Below the pieces are notes generated by a model. It saw only the letters and a program-made list of their open reading frames with translations. It did not search any database and was not told where the DNA came from. Shown piece by piece: positions 10,122 through 19,982 of a stretch of 64,000 bases of DNA. The stretch is from Paenibacillus yonginensis (GTDB taxonomy: Bacteria > Bacillota > Bacilli > Paenibacillales > Paenibacillaceae), in assembly GCF_001685395.1 (NCBI RefSeq), contig NZ_CP014167.1:4100001-4164000 (forward strand), written 5' to 3'. The translations under genes and the position numbers were made by a program. Numbering within the stretch: the stretch's first letter is position 1; the number at the start of each line of letters is the position of its first letter.

Positions 10122-11006
10122 TTACGCTTTCGCCTGCTCGAGCAGTTGTCTCATTTCATCTCCGCTGAACTGGTAAGCTTCGCGGCAGAAGTCACAAACT
10201 ACCTCTGTAGACTCATCTTCTTCAATCAGACGTTGCAGTTCTTCTTCGCCGAGGCTGATAAGCGTACGCTCCACACGCTCGCGTGAACAGCTGCATTTGA
10301 AAGTGATGTCCATTTCGCTCATGATCTGCACGTCGGGCAAGAGCCAGCGCAGCATTTCTTCGACGCTCATGCCTTGCTCCAGCAGCGAGGTTACCGGCGG
10401 CATTTGTGCAACCGCCTGCTCGATCGTAGAGATTTCGCTATCTTCCAGACCCGGCAGCAGCTGAAGGATAAAACCTCCCGCTACAATGACTGAGTTGTCG
10501 GTATCGACCAGAACCCCCAGTCCAACGGCGGAAGGCGTCTGCTCGGACAAAGCAAAATAATAAGTGAAATCTTCGCCCAGCTCGCCCGAAATAATCGGTA
10601 CGCTGCCCCGGTAAGGCTCCTTCAGGCCAAGATCCTTGGTGACATGAACGAACCCGGTAGTGCCGACAGCACCTGCCACATCAAGTTTGCCCAGGCTGTT
10701 AGCCGGCAGATGGACGTGAGGCTCATACACATACCCGCGGACCTCACCTTTTGCATTGGCATCCACAACGATTTGACCAAGCGGGCCGTCGCCTTTAACC
10801 TGGATCGTCAGTCTTTCCTCGCCCTTCAACATAGCTCCCATCATGGCGCCTGCCGTTAACGTACGGCCCAGGGCGGCAGTTGCCGTAGGATAAGTATCAT
10901 GACGGGAACGAAGCTCCTCCACCAAAGCTGTTGTCCGCACCGCGAAAGCACGTACTTTGCCATCCATTGCGATTCCCCGGATTAACCGGTCTTTTTCCTG
11001 TTCCAT
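10122..11006 (-). CDS. hslO: Redox-regulated chaperone Hsp33
   Basis: Cytoplasmic holdase activated by oxidation of four zinc-binding cysteines. The 294-residue product has the N-terminal substrate-binding domain and the C-terminal zinc centre, visible as CSCSRERV (near residue 240) and VCDFCREAY (near 275), the CxC and CxxC pairs typical of Hsp33. The ATG at 11006 has AGGAGG about nine bases upstream; an earlier in-frame codon would add eight residues. It ends the nadA-nadB-nadC-coaX-hslO run. The coaX-hslO neighbourhood is the same in B. subtilis. Confidence 0.96.
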   Translation of the reverse strand: MEQEKDRLIRGIAMDGKVRAFAVRTTALVEELRSRHDTYPTATAALGRTLTAGAMMGAMLKGEERLTIQVKGDGPLGQIVVDANAKGEVRGYVYEPHVHLPANSLGKLDVAGAVGTTGFVHVTKDLGLKEPYRGSVPIISGELGEDFTYYFALSEQTPSAVGLGVLVDTDNSVIVAGGFILQLLPGLEDSEISTIEQAVAQMPPVTSLLEQGMSVEEMLRWLLPDVQIMSEMDITFKCSCSRERVERTLISLGEEELQRLIEEDESTEVVCDFCREAYQFSGDEMRQLLEQAKA

Positions 11007-11053
11007 TTGTACATGCCTCCTCGTTTCCAAAATTTCTTTATTCTATTATGCCC

Positions 11054-11821
11054 TCAGGCATTCCGCTCATAAATCAGTCTAAGGCCTTCAAGAGTCAGCA
11101 TCGGGTTCACCTCGCCGATCGAAGCCGTTTCGCTGGCAATCAATTCAGCAAGCCCTCCTGTAGCTACCACTTTCAGTTCGGCGTCCATTTCCTTGGCTAT
11201 TCGGCCGATAATCCCATCCACCTGTCCAGCATAACCAAAAATAATGCCCGACTGCATCGCATGAACCGTATTGCGTCCAATCACTTTCTTCGGCTTCTCG
11301 AGTTCAATGCGCGGAAGCTTGGAAGCCCGGAGATACAACGCTTCTGTAGAAATGCCGATACCCGGAACAATAGATCCGCCCAGATAGTTATTACCGGCAT
11401 CTATACAATCAAAGGTAGTGGCCGTGCCAAAATCCACAACCACAAGCGGGCCTCCGCCATAAAGCTCCACAGCGGCCACCGCATTGACGATCCGGTCGGC
11501 TCCTACCTCGCGCGGGTTCTCATAACGAAGATTAAGTCCTGTCTTGATGCCCGGGCCCACGACTAGCGGCTTTTTCTTCAAATAGGTTTCACACATCCGC
11601 TCCAGCACATGCATCAGCGGCGGCACCACCGATGAAATGATAACTCCTTCTATATCCCGTACATCAATTTTGGACATTTGAAACAAGTTGAAAATTAACA
11701 CGCCGTACTCATCCGTGGTAGCCTGGCGGTTGGTACTGACCCTGAAATGATGCAGGAGCTCCTGCTGCTCGTATATGCCCAATACGATGTTGGTGTTGCC
11801 TACATCGACCACAACAATCAT
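11054..11821 (-). CDS. coaX: Type III pantothenate kinase
   Basis: Phosphorylates pantothenate, the first step of CoA synthesis, and needs a monovalent cation. The 255-residue protein has the ASKHA-fold phosphate-binding motif [12 protein letters not shown] at residues 6-17, the [11 protein letters not shown] segment (about 105), DFGTATTFD (about 130) and [10 protein letters not shown]. It starts three bases after the nadC stop, so it is translationally linked to the NAD genes, which puts two cofactor pathways on one transcript. Confidence 0.95.
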   Translation of the reverse strand: MIVVVDVGNTNIVLGIYEQQELLHHFRVSTNRQATTDEYGVLIFNLFQMSKIDVRDIEGVIISSVVPPLMHVLERMCETYLKKKPLVVGPGIKTGLNLRYENPREVGADRIVNAVAAVELYGGGPLVVVDFGTATTFDCIDAGNNYLGGSIVPGIGISTEALYLRASKLPRIELEKPKKVIGRNTVHAMQSGIIFGYAGQVDGIIGRIAKEMDAELKVVATGGLAELIASETASIGEVNPMLTLEGLRLIYERNA

Positions 11822-11824
11822 GGC

Positions 11825-12691
11825 TTACCTCTCTTTCTTCGCGTTCAAGTCGAGGCTGATATCCAGATTTTCAAACGAATACGTTAATCGTCCGACAGAA
11901 ATAAGGTCCACACCGGTCTCCGCAATCGAGCGGATCGTCTGCAGATTCACATTGCCGGAAGCCTCCACGCTGACGTGGGGAGCGGCCGCTTTTATTCGCT
12001 TAACAGCTTCACGCATCAGCTCGTTTGGCATATTGTCCAGCATAATAATATCAGCTCCTGCAGCCAAAGCCTCTTCGACCTGCTGCAGGTTCTCGGTCTC
12101 TACTTCTATCGTCATCGTATGCGGAATCTGGGCCCGCGCCCGGCTCACCGCCTGGGCAATGCCCCCCGCACCTTTGATATGGTTATCTTTAATCATAACG
12201 GCATCATATAAACCGAAACGGTGGTTATGCCCGCCGCCGGTACGAACCGCATATTTCTCCAGCATCCGGTGTCCGGGCGTTGTTTTCCGTGTGTCCACCA
12301 AACGGGCCGGCAGGCCTTCCAAGGCATCGACGTAAGTTCTTGTACGCGTAGCAATGCCGGATAAGCGCTGCATGAGATTCAAAGCCAGACGTTCCCCGGT
12401 CAGGATACTGTGCGTGCTGCCCTCTACGATAGCCAGTATAGTTCCCTTCGAGACTTTGTCCCCATCCTGAACCTTCGGTGTAAAAATCAAACTCGGATCC
12501 ACAATTTCAAAGACAAGTCCGGCGATTGGCATGCCGGCAATGATCCCCTCATCTTTAGCATGAATAATGCCTGTGGACTGCTCCCCGGGCGCAATCGTAG
12601 CTTGCGTGCTGATATCTCCGGAACCCACATCTTCCCTCAGCCAGCCTTTAATGGACTCGACCAGAGCTTCATTATAACCATTTAGAATCAT
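11825..12691 (-). CDS. nadC: Nicotinate-nucleotide pyrophosphorylase (carboxylating)
   Basis: Converts quinolinate and PRPP to nicotinate mononucleotide in de novo NAD synthesis. The 288-residue protein has LREDVGSGDIS near residue 18, the substrate-binding RLSGIATRTR and DTRKTTPGHR (about 135), and VEVETENLQQ. The ATG at 12691 follows GGAGG by ten bases and overlaps the nadB stop as ATGA; 19 further open codons upstream are ignored. Its partners nadB and nadA lie directly upstream. Confidence 0.96.
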   Translation of the reverse strand: MILNGYNEALVESIKGWLREDVGSGDISTQATIAPGEQSTGIIHAKDEGIIAGMPIAGLVFEIVDPSLIFTPKVQDGDKVSKGTILAIVEGSTHSILTGERLALNLMQRLSGIATRTRTYVDALEGLPARLVDTRKTTPGHRMLEKYAVRTGGGHNHRFGLYDAVMIKDNHIKGAGGIAQAVSRARAQIPHTMTIEVETENLQQVEEALAAGADIIMLDNMPNELMREAVKRIKAAAPHVSVEASGNVNLQTIRSIAETGVDLISVGRLTYSFENLDISLDLNAKKER

Positions 12692-14304
12692 AAGCTTTGT
12701 ACCTCCAGCAGTTGTTGATCGCGGCGGCACAGCTGATGTTGGCGCCACTTCTCATCATTTCGTTCCGGGAAGTCTTCCCGGTAATGTCCCCCACGGCTTT
12801 CCTCGCGCTGCAGCGCCATCTCCGCTATAAGAAGGGACGAAGTGAGCATATTGGCAAATTCCAGCTGCTCAGCGGTCACCAGTTTGGCCTGAAAAATCCC
12901 CAGCTCACGCTTCAGCTCCTCCAGCCCTTCCTGCAAAAGCTCGCCAGTCCGGCGAAGTCCGACCTTGCGGACCATCGTCTTCTGCAGCTTGAGCTTTCGC
13001 TCGGCAAGGTCCCGGGCGGGCTGAGCCGTGCGGGTTTCATCGTAGCCGGTGCAAACCTGCTCCGGCAGAACCTCGAGCTTCTGTATCCGCTTAACGATAC
13101 GGGAACCAAACACCAGCGCTTCCGATAACGAATTGCTGGCCAGGCGGTTGGCACCGTGTACTCCCGTCGAGGAAACCTCTCCACAGGCAAATAACCTTGG
13201 AATATTCGTCTCCCCATCCAGGTTGGTCCGAACGCCCCCCATCATATAATGCGCAGCCGGAGCCACAGGAATCCAGTCTGTGGTCATATCGAGGCCATAA
13301 CTTAAACAGGTTTCATAGATGGTAGGGAAACGATGCCGGATCACCTCCGGCTTCTCGTGCGTAATATCCAAATAAACCATATTGGCATGCGTTTGTTCCA
13401 TTTCACTTACAATCGCCCGCGCTACTACATCACGTGGTGCCAGCTCAAGCTGAGGATGGTATTTCTCCATAAAACGTTCCCCGCGACTGTTGCGCAGCAC
13501 CGCTCCTTCGCCCCGCACAGCCTCTGAGATCAGAAACCGGGGAGCTCCCGCATAACAAAGAGCTGTAGGATGAAACTGAATAAACTCGGCATCCCGAATA
13601 ACGGCCCCTGCGCGATAAGCCATAGCCAGTCCATCGGCCGTAGCGACTTCGGGGTTGGTCGTATAACGATACAGCTGGCCAGCCCCGCCCGAGCATAAAA
13701 CAACCGCCGTGCTCTGCAAATAAATCCGGTCGCCGTCCGGACGCTGAACCAGCACCCCGCGACAGCCCAGCTCATCCTGCACGAGGTCAATCACATAATG
13801 ATGTTCGAGAAGTTTAATATTGGCATGGTTCCTTGCTTTGCCGGCGAGCGCACGAACAATTTCAAATCCGGTCGCATCCCCGTGCGCATGCAGAATCCGG
13901 CGGTGGCTATGCGCCCCTTCTTTCGTCAAGGCCAGCCTGCCGCCCTCCACATCGAACTCGGCACCAAGAGCCATCAGCTCGTGAACCGCGGCGGGTCCTT
14001 CTTCTGCCAACACCTGCACGGCCTCCGGACGGCATAAGCCAGCTCCGGCCACCAGGGTGTCCTGCATATGCTCGGCTGTTGAATCCTCCTCCGACATAAC
14101 CGCAGCGATGCCGCCTTGCGCGTATCGGGTGTTGCTCTCCATCAGCTCTTTCTTCGTAATCAAGGTTACCTTACGGGTCTCGGCTGCCTTCAAAGCGGTG
14201 AACAAACCGGCAATTCCAGATCCGATAATGACGACATCGGTGTAAGCCGACGGCATTGTCTTCAAATCAAAATCGACCAAATATTGCGGTATCATAGCCT
14301 TCAC
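12688..14304 (-). CDS. nadB: L-aspartate oxidase
   Basis: FAD enzyme that oxidises aspartate to iminoaspartate, the first step of de novo NAD synthesis. The 538-residue protein has the Rossmann motif VVIIGSGIAGLFTALKAA (near residue 24), the SNTRYAQGGIAAVM segment, REAGAVIRDAEFIQFHPTA-type succinate-dehydrogenase-family signatures and RLASNSLSEALVFG near residue 395. The C-terminal helical domain contains EESRGGHYREDFP. It is followed by nadC with a four-base overlap. Confidence 0.96.
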   Translation of the reverse strand: MKAMIPQYLVDFDLKTMPSAYTDVVIIGSGIAGLFTALKAAETRKVTLITKKELMESNTRYAQGGIAAVMSEEDSTAEHMQDTLVAGAGLCRPEAVQVLAEEGPAAVHELMALGAEFDVEGGRLALTKEGAHSHRRILHAHGDATGFEIVRALAGKARNHANIKLLEHHYVIDLVQDELGCRGVLVQRPDGDRIYLQSTAVVLCSGGAGQLYRYTTNPEVATADGLAMAYRAGAVIRDAEFIQFHPTALCYAGAPRFLISEAVRGEGAVLRNSRGERFMEKYHPQLELAPRDVVARAIVSEMEQTHANMVYLDITHEKPEVIRHRFPTIYETCLSYGLDMTTDWIPVAPAAHYMMGGVRTNLDGETNIPRLFACGEVSSTGVHGANRLASNSLSEALVFGSRIVKRIQKLEVLPEQVCTGYDETRTAQPARDLAERKLKLQKTMVRKVGLRRTGELLQEGLEELKRELGIFQAKLVTAEQLEFANMLTSSLLIAEMALQREESRGGHYREDFPERNDEKWRQHQLCRRDQQLLEVQSL

Positions 14305-14330
14305 CTATCTAAACAAGAGAGTAGCGCATG

Positions 14331-15269
14331 CTACTGAACTTGTAACATGCGCTCTAGGGATGTTCTGGCCTTGTCGGCAACCTCGGTTGGAACGTAAATC
14401 TGCGGCTGCATGGTCTCGAGACATTTGACCAGCTTCTTCAGGTTGTTGACTTTCATATTCGGACAAACCAGAAATTTGGTGGCAAAAATAAATTCCTTGT
14501 CCGGGCTGTCCAGACGGAGCTGGTAGCCGGTTCCGTCTTCCGTGCCGACGATAAACCGTTTGGCAGGGGAATTTTTGCAATAATCCAGGATTGCTGTAGT
14601 GCTGCCAACAAAGTCGCCCATCGCGACCACTTCGGGCCGGCATTCCGGGTGTACGACAAATTCGGCATCCGGGTATTTGGCTTTCATCTCCATGACATGT
14701 TTGACCGTCAGCATATCATGAGTGTTGCAGTAGCCTTCCCAAATGATCATTTTCTTATCTGTATGCTGCTGGACGTAATGACCGAGATTCTTATCCGGCA
14801 CCCAAATGATTTCTTCCGCATCCAGCGACTGGATCACCTTAACGGCGTTGGATGAGGTGCAGCATATATCGGTTTCCGCTTTGATTTCGGCTGAAGAGTT
14901 AATGTAGGTGACAACCTTGGCATTGGGATGCTGGGCTTTCAGCTTGCGAAGACCATCCACATTGACCATGTCGGCCATTGGACAGCCGGCGCGTTCATCC
15001 GGAATCAATACCGTTTTGTTCGGGGCCAGAATTTTGGCGCTTTCTCCCATGAAATGAACCCCGCAAAACACAATGACCTCAGCATCGGTTGCTGCGGCTT
15101 TCTGGGCAAGGAGAAAGGAATCCCCTCTGAAGTCAGCGACCTCTTGTATTTCATCACGCTGATAATAATGAGCGAGTATAATGGCATTGCGTTCTTTCTT
15201 TAAACGAAGAAGCTTCTCTCGCAGCTCGCGGTTCTGTTCCGCTTTCCGCTCCAAAGCTAATGCTTCCAC
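14331..15269 (-). CDS. nadA: Quinolinate synthase A
   Basis: 4Fe-4S enzyme that condenses iminoaspartate with dihydroxyacetone phosphate to quinolinate. The 312-residue form shows the family cysteines in VIVFCGVHFMGESAK, EGYCNTHDML and VCPNMKVNNL, plus HPECRPEVV and the IWVPDKNLGHYV segment. The frame is open to an ATG at 15317 that has no ribosome-binding site. I prefer GTG at 15269 because GGGGGG lies seven bases upstream. It is the first gene of nadABC-coaX-hslO, with a promoter and a palindromic candidate operator just upstream. Confidence 0.94.
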   Translation of the reverse strand: MEALALERKAEQNRELREKLLRLKKERNAIILAHYYQRDEIQEVADFRGDSFLLAQKAAATDAEVIVFCGVHFMGESAKILAPNKTVLIPDERAGCPMADMVNVDGLRKLKAQHPNAKVVTYINSSAEIKAETDICCTSSNAVKVIQSLDAEEIIWVPDKNLGHYVQQHTDKKMIIWEGYCNTHDMLTVKHVMEMKAKYPDAEFVVHPECRPEVVAMGDFVGSTTAILDYCKNSPAKRFIVGTEDGTGYQLRLDSPDKEFIFATKFLVCPNMKVNNLKKLVKCLETMQPQIYVPTEVADKARTSLERMLQVQ

Positions 15270-15341
15270 CTTGGTTCCCCCCCAAACTCTCGCAGCACAA
15301 GCCGCCGCGGCGTTCATAATAAGCTATAAATTAAGTTTCAT

Positions 15342-15352
15342 AGACAATGTCT
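15342..15352 (-). promoter_or_regulatory. Candidate operator for a NiaR/YrxA-type NAD repressor
   Basis: The perfect inverted repeat AGACA-A-TGTCT lies 16 to 26 bases past the end of the -10 box of the nadA promoter, where a repressor would block initiation. Firmicute nad operons are commonly controlled by NiaR (YrxA), whose sites contain GTGTCT-like half-sites. The assignment is an inference. Confidence 0.35.
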
Positions 15353-15367
15353 TCATTGATAACAACT

Positions 15368-15396
15368 AATTTACACAACGTTAGTGCCTCTGTCAA
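15368..15396 (-). promoter_or_regulatory. Sigma-A promoter of the nadA operon
   Basis: On the minus strand TTGACA and TAAATT lie 17 bases apart, about 100 bases before the preferred nadA start. Confidence 0.75.
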
Positions 15397-15562
15397 TGAA
15401 TACAGCGGCTGTAACAGCCCTGGAAGCTGCCCGATTCTAACCGCTTTAAAGGTAAATATCGTGTCCAAAAAGGGTTTGTTCCACGCGTCAGATAAGGGTC
15501 TAAGCGCCTGGCCCCACAATCAGCCTCAGTGAAGGTTTAAAAAGGATACCGTTTGCAGTATC

Positions 15563-15606
15563 GAAAAAAAAGACTGCCTTTAAAGGAAATCCTCTAAAGG
15601 CAGTCT
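15563..15606 (-). terminator. Terminator of ftsH
   Basis: Minus-strand hairpin with arms AGACTGCCTTTA and TAAAGGCAGTCT (an additional inner AGGA/CCTT pairing) followed by a run of T. It lies about 20 bases past ftsH. Confidence 0.92.
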
Positions 15607-15624
15607 CTATTTATTTCACTTTGA

Positions 15625-17745
15625 TCAAACGCTGCGGTTGCCGCCGCCGTTTGGATCCTCATCTTTATGACCATCCTCGGACGGACCTGTTGGAAGATCT
15701 TTTACCGTACCATCAGGGGTATCCAACGGAATATCACGGGAAGGCTCGCCTTCGCCCGGCAGGTTGTTCGGAATATCACCCTGAGGAATATTCGGTTCCG
15801 TACCTTCTTTACCTTGAATGCGGACTTTAACGTCACCGACATTATCGATGATTGGGGTACCGGATTCATCGCCGCCATTATGGCTGCCGCCGTCATCATT
15901 GTTACCTTCCTCGATGCGGCCGTTCTCGATCAATTGCTTGATATCTTCAAGCTCAAGTGTTTCACGCTCAAGCAGCGTTTCGGCGATTAGGTGCACTTCT
16001 TTGGAGTGTTCGGTCAGAAGCTGACGACAGCGCTCGTAACATTCCGTGATGAAACGCTGCATCTCCTGATCGATCTCATAAGCGATCTGATCACTATAGT
16101 TCTGCTCGTGGCCGATATCACGGCCCAGGAATACCTGGCCTTGGGAGGTTCCAAACTGCATCGGTCCAAGCTTATCACTCATACCGTATTCCACAATCAT
16201 ACTGCGGACAATGCTGGTCGCCTGCTGGAAGTCACTGTAGGCACCGGTTCCGATTTCACCGATAAACAATTCCTCCGCGACACGGCCGCCAAGCAAACCG
16301 GTAACGCGATCCAGCAGCTCCTGTTTGGTTACGAGTGTGCGGTCTTCCTTCGGCATCATGATGACGTATCCGCCAGCACGACCGCGAGGAATAATGGTTA
16401 CCTTGTGAACCATGTCAGCGTGCTCCAAGAAGTAGCCGACAATAGTATGACCTGCTTCGTGGAAAGCCACAATCCGTTTCTCGCGGTCGCTGATCACGCG
16501 GCTGCGTTTCTCCGTACCTACGATGACGCGGTCGATCGCTTCGTCCACTTCGGTCATGGAAATATCTCTGCGGTTGCGTCTTGCCGCCAGGAGGGCTGCT
16601 TCGTTAAGCAGATTCTCCAGATCGGCTCCGGTGAAGCCGGTTGTACGCTTCGCGATGGTGTTCAGGTTGACGTTCTTGGTCAGCGGCTTGTTGCGCGCGT
16701 GGACTTTCAGCACCGCTTCGCGGCCTTTGACGTCTGGACGGTCAACCGTGATTTGACGGTCAAAGCGGCCCGGACGCAGCAGCGCAGGGTCAAGAATGTC
16801 AGGACGGTTAGTAGCCGCCACGATAATAATCCCTTCATTAGCGCCAAAGCCGTCCATTTCAACGAGCAACTGGTTGAGGGTCTGCTCGCGTTCGTCATGT
16901 CCGCCGCCGAGTCCGGCGCCGCGCTGACGACCTACAGCGTCAATTTCATCGATAAAGATAATACATGGGGCATTCTTCTTGGCATTCTCGAACAAGTCAC
17001 GGACACGGGATGCGCCGACACCGACGAACATTTCCACGAAATCCGAACCTGAAATGCTGAAGAACGGTACGCCAGCTTCGCCTGCTACGGCTCTGGCTAG
17101 GAGTGTCTTACCTGTTCCCGGAGGACCTACAAGCAGTACCCCTTTCGGGATACGTGCCCCGACTGCCGAGAACTTACGAGGATCCTTCAAGAATTCAACA
17201 ACTTCGACCAGTTCCTGTTTCTCTTCGTCTGCCCCCGCTACATCTTCAAAAGTAACCTTCTTCTTCTCTTCATTATATAAGCGGGCACGGCTCTTGCCGA
17301 AATTCATGACTTTGCCGCCGCCCCCCTGGGCTTGGTTGAACAGGAAGAAGAACAAAATAAACATAATCGCCAACGGAATAATGGAGGTCAGGAAAGTCAG
17401 CCAAATGCTTTCCCCTTCCATTGGCTTCATACTGAATTTAACGTTATTCTGCTGGGCCTTAATCGTTAATTCGCTTATGACCGCAGTATCATAAGGAACG
17501 TAGGTGGTAAAGTTTTTGGATTTATTATCCCCAATTTGCTCTCTGTATTTGCCGGTTACCCGATAGGTGTAGCCGTCAAATTGCGCGGTCATTTCCTCTA
17601 CTTGATTCGCTGCAAGCTGCTGGCGCAGTTCATCATATCGAGGGGTATTTGCCGATTCATTACCGCCGCTTAGGAATTGGACAATGCCCACCACTACTAA
17701 GAAAAGTATCAAATAAAAACCAGAATTCCGGATGAACCGATTCAT
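15625..17745 (-). CDS. ftsH: ATP-dependent zinc metalloprotease FtsH
   Basis: Membrane-anchored AAA+ protease that degrades misfolded membrane proteins and short-lived regulators. The 706-residue product has transmembrane helices near residues 8-25 and 115-137 flanking an extracytoplasmic domain, Walker A GPPGTGKT (about 210), Walker [10 protein letters not shown], the second region of homology ending RPGRFDR, and the zinc site HEAGH. After about residue 610 there is an unusually long, Gly/Asp/Pro-rich, probably disordered tail of roughly 90 residues, longer than the B. subtilis tail. It has its own promoter and terminator. Confidence 0.97.
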   Translation of the reverse strand: MNRFIRNSGFYLILFLVVVGIVQFLSGGNESANTPRYDELRQQLAANQVEEMTAQFDGYTYRVTGKYREQIGDNKSKNFTTYVPYDTAVISELTIKAQQNNVKFSMKPMEGESIWLTFLTSIIPLAIMFILFFFLFNQAQGGGGKVMNFGKSRARLYNEEKKKVTFEDVAGADEEKQELVEVVEFLKDPRKFSAVGARIPKGVLLVGPPGTGKTLLARAVAGEAGVPFFSISGSDFVEMFVGVGASRVRDLFENAKKNAPCIIFIDEIDAVGRQRGAGLGGGHDEREQTLNQLLVEMDGFGANEGIIIVAATNRPDILDPALLRPGRFDRQITVDRPDVKGREAVLKVHARNKPLTKNVNLNTIAKRTTGFTGADLENLLNEAALLAARRNRRDISMTEVDEAIDRVIVGTEKRSRVISDREKRIVAFHEAGHTIVGYFLEHADMVHKVTIIPRGRAGGYVIMMPKEDRTLVTKQELLDRVTGLLGGRVAEELFIGEIGTGAYSDFQQATSIVRSMIVEYGMSDKLGPMQFGTSQGQVFLGRDIGHEQNYSDQIAYEIDQEMQRFITECYERCRQLLTEHSKEVHLIAETLLERETLELEDIKQLIENGRIEEGNNDDGGSHNGGDESGTPIIDNVGDVKVRIQGKEGTEPNIPQGDIPNNLPGEGEPSRDIPLDTPDGTVKDLPTGPSEDGHKDEDPNGGGNRSV

Positions 17746-17774
17746 CCCCTACCTCCTCTCAAGACACATTAGTT

Positions 17775-17804
17775 ATTTTACCATAGCCGTTGCGGCGTTC
17801 TCAA
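17775..17804 (-). promoter_or_regulatory. Probable sigma-A promoter of ftsH
   Basis: On the minus strand TTGAGA and TAAAAT are separated by 18 bases, in the short gap between hpt and ftsH, with AGGAGG just before the ftsH ATG. Confidence 0.6.
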
Positions 17805-17849
17805 CCGGACGGACCGGCGGTGCGGGCAAGGCTCCTAACGCCTTTGTCC

Positions 17850-18389
17850 TCAGGTTGTATAGACCTCTGGCTTCAGCACTCCGATGAAAGGGAGGTTGCG
17901 GTATTTCTCGGCGTAATCCAAACCATAGCCTACAACAAACTCGTCTGGCAATACAAAACCGGTGTAGTCTGCCTGGAGATCCGCCGTCCGGCGCGCCGGC
18001 TTGTCAAACAGCGTAACCACCACTGTCGATTTCGCTCCGCGGCGGCGAAGCACGTCAATCAGATAGGTCAACGTGAGTCCGCTGTCGATGATGTCTTCGA
18101 CAATCAGCACGTCGCGGCCTTCAACGGAGGTATCCAGATCTTTAATAATCTTAACCACGCCGGAGGATTTAGTTGATGCTCCATAACTGGAGACAGCCAT
18201 AAAATCAAGCTCGATCGGCACGGTGATCTCCTTCACCAAATCCGCCATAAAGATAAAGGCGCCCTTGAGCACGCAAATCACAAGCGGGTTCCGACCTTCG
18301 TATTCTTTGCTGAGGATGGCCCCCAATTCCGCTACCTTATCCTCAATTTCTTTCCGTGTGATGAGTACTTCTTGAATGTCATTCTGCAA
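17850..18389 (-). CDS. hpt: Hypoxanthine phosphoribosyltransferase
   Basis: Salvages hypoxanthine and guanine to IMP and GMP using PRPP. The 179-residue product has the PRPP loop [17 protein letters not shown] (near residue 95), the cis-peptide region [12 protein letters not shown] and the purine-binding [22 protein letters not shown]. The start is TTG with AGGAGG 11 bases upstream. It follows tilS by 26 bases. The tilS-hpt-ftsH order is conserved across Bacillales, and in B. subtilis TilS and HprT form a complex that activates ftsH transcription. Confidence 0.96.
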   Translation of the reverse strand: MQNDIQEVLITRKEIEDKVAELGAILSKEYEGRNPLVICVLKGAFIFMADLVKEITVPIELDFMAVSSYGASTKSSGVVKIIKDLDTSVEGRDVLIVEDIIDSGLTLTYLIDVLRRRGAKSTVVVTLFDKPARRTADLQADYTGFVLPDEFVVGYGLDYAEKYRNLPFIGVLKPEVYTT

Positions 18390-18415
18390 CTTAACGCGAA
18401 CCTCCTAAAGTTATA

Positions 18416-19897
18416 CTATGAATATCCGTCTCCACCCATGACCAGCCCGGCATTGCCGTCTTCGGCCTCCCAGCTCATCGCGATGACGGTTTCCGTGTCC
18501 GCCCGGACCCAAGCCGCATCCGAACGGCGGATGCCTGGAATCCAGAGAATCCGGCCCGCTGCATCCACAACCAAAGGAATTTTGTCACGCGAGGAAGGTG
18601 GAACCTTGTCATCAATAAAGATGTCTTTGACCTTCTTGCTTCCGTCGAGCCCCGCCACACGGAGGGTATCGCCCGGAAGCCGGGTACGTACGGTAAGCGG
18701 ACAGGACAGCTCGTCCGCATCAAACAGAGCTTCGTCTTTGCTAAGCGGTTTCAATGCCTCTGGCACACGAGTTCTCTGCAGCTGCCGGATATGTAAAATC
18801 CGGCCTGTTCCCGGAACGGGGACAACAGCCGGCAAAACCTCCACCAGACATTGAAAAACGCCTTTATTCCCTGCCTCTTGATAAGCAAGGAAACTCAAGG
18901 TATCGTATTCCCGGCGGCAAATGGACCCGCCGCCCAAATCGATTCTCCACGTGGTCGGATGCTCTTGCAGCGCCCCGTGTCTAACCGCTTCAACCTTGGC
19001 AAAATCCGTTTCTTCCGTATTTAAAGGCAGATAAGTTAATATTAGTTTAATCAACCTCCGTTGTAAAGCGACATGTAGCCCGGCCAAAGAAGTACAGCTC
19101 AGGTTCAGGGCGCCGCTTCTGTCCCGGCTCACCAGCCGCTTCATCTGTTCTTCCGCGGCCACGTTCATAAAGTCGTCTTCACTTTCGGCGATGATCGCCA
19201 TCCGGTTTAAAGATGGAACCAACTGACCATTATATTGCCCCAAAAAAGGAAGCACATCCAGCCTGATCGCATTTCTTGTGTACTTGTTGATCAGATTGCT
19301 GCTGTCTGTTACGAACTCAAGTCCGCTTTCCTGGCAGATCTGGACAAGGTCCGTCTTGTACATACGCAGCAGCGGACGGATAAGTTCCACATTTTTTTCC
19401 TCCCGTTTAAGACGCATTCCGCCAAGGCCGGTTAAGCCGCTGCCCCTGATCAGTTTCATGAGAATCGTCTCGGCTTGATCATCCCCGTGGTGAGCTAAAG
19501 CAACGGATCTGGCCCCGTATTCGCGTGCAACTCGGAATAGAAATTCATATCTCAATTTCCTCGCCGCTTCCTGGCTGCCTATGCCGTGTTCCTTCATATA
19601 AAGAGGCACATTAAATTCCGCAAGCTCAAACGGCCAGTCATATGACAAAGCCAAATGACGTACAAAATCGGCCTCTCCCGCCGATTCTGCCGGCCGAAAT
19701 CCATGGTTCACATGGGCAACCACCAGCTTCAGACTCGTTTTCTCTTCGCGGGCAATATGGCTCAATATATGCAAAAGGGCCACAGAGTCCGGTCCTCCCG
19801 AAACTGCGACCACGATGACATCTCCAGGCGTCCATAAGCCGTTGTCCTGTGCGAGTTCTTTAACCTGCTGCACCGCTTGGTTTAGGTTCGGTTCCAT
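18416..19897 (-). CDS. tilS: tRNA(Ile)-lysidine synthetase
   Basis: Converts cytidine 34 of the AUA-reading tRNA-Ile to lysidine, an essential decoding step. The 493-residue product has the PP-loop VVAVSGGPDSVALLHIL at residues 28-44, the AHVNHGFRP segment, the HHGDDQAETILMKLIRGSGL segment, and C-terminal substrate-binding domains ending near RILWIPGIRRSDAAWV. It lies upstream of hpt as in other Bacillales. A weak TTGATT-16-TATACT promoter may lie upstream (see next entry). Confidence 0.96.
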   Translation of the reverse strand: MEPNLNQAVQQVKELAQDNGLWTPGDVIVVAVSGGPDSVALLHILSHIAREEKTSLKLVVAHVNHGFRPAESAGEADFVRHLALSYDWPFELAEFNVPLYMKEHGIGSQEAARKLRYEFLFRVAREYGARSVALAHHGDDQAETILMKLIRGSGLTGLGGMRLKREEKNVELIRPLLRMYKTDLVQICQESGLEFVTDSSNLINKYTRNAIRLDVLPFLGQYNGQLVPSLNRMAIIAESEDDFMNVAAEEQMKRLVSRDRSGALNLSCTSLAGLHVALQRRLIKLILTYLPLNTEETDFAKVEAVRHGALQEHPTTWRIDLGGGSICRREYDTLSFLAYQEAGNKGVFQCLVEVLPAVVPVPGTGRILHIRQLQRTRVPEALKPLSKDEALFDADELSCPLTVRTRLPGDTLRVAGLDGSKKVKDIFIDDKVPPSSRDKIPLVVDAAGRILWIPGIRRSDAAWVRADTETVIAMSWEAEDGNAGLVMGGDGYS

Positions 19898-19939
19898 CAG
19901 GCTTCCTTCTTTCTGTCTACTGTCCTGTTTTTAGGTTTC

Positions 19940-19967
19940 AGTATATAAGTCTATGTATAATAATCAA
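19940..19967 (-). promoter_or_regulatory. Possible sigma-A promoter of tilS-hpt
   Basis: On the minus strand TTGATT and TATACT are separated by 16 bases, inside the 85-base gap between the kinase gene and tilS. Confidence 0.4.
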
Positions 19968-19982
19968 GTCCTTATTCCGAGC

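Noticed and set aside
12912-14099. Several plus- and minus-strand open frames inside nadB
   Set aside because: They are shadows of a confidently identified GC-rich gene in other frames.
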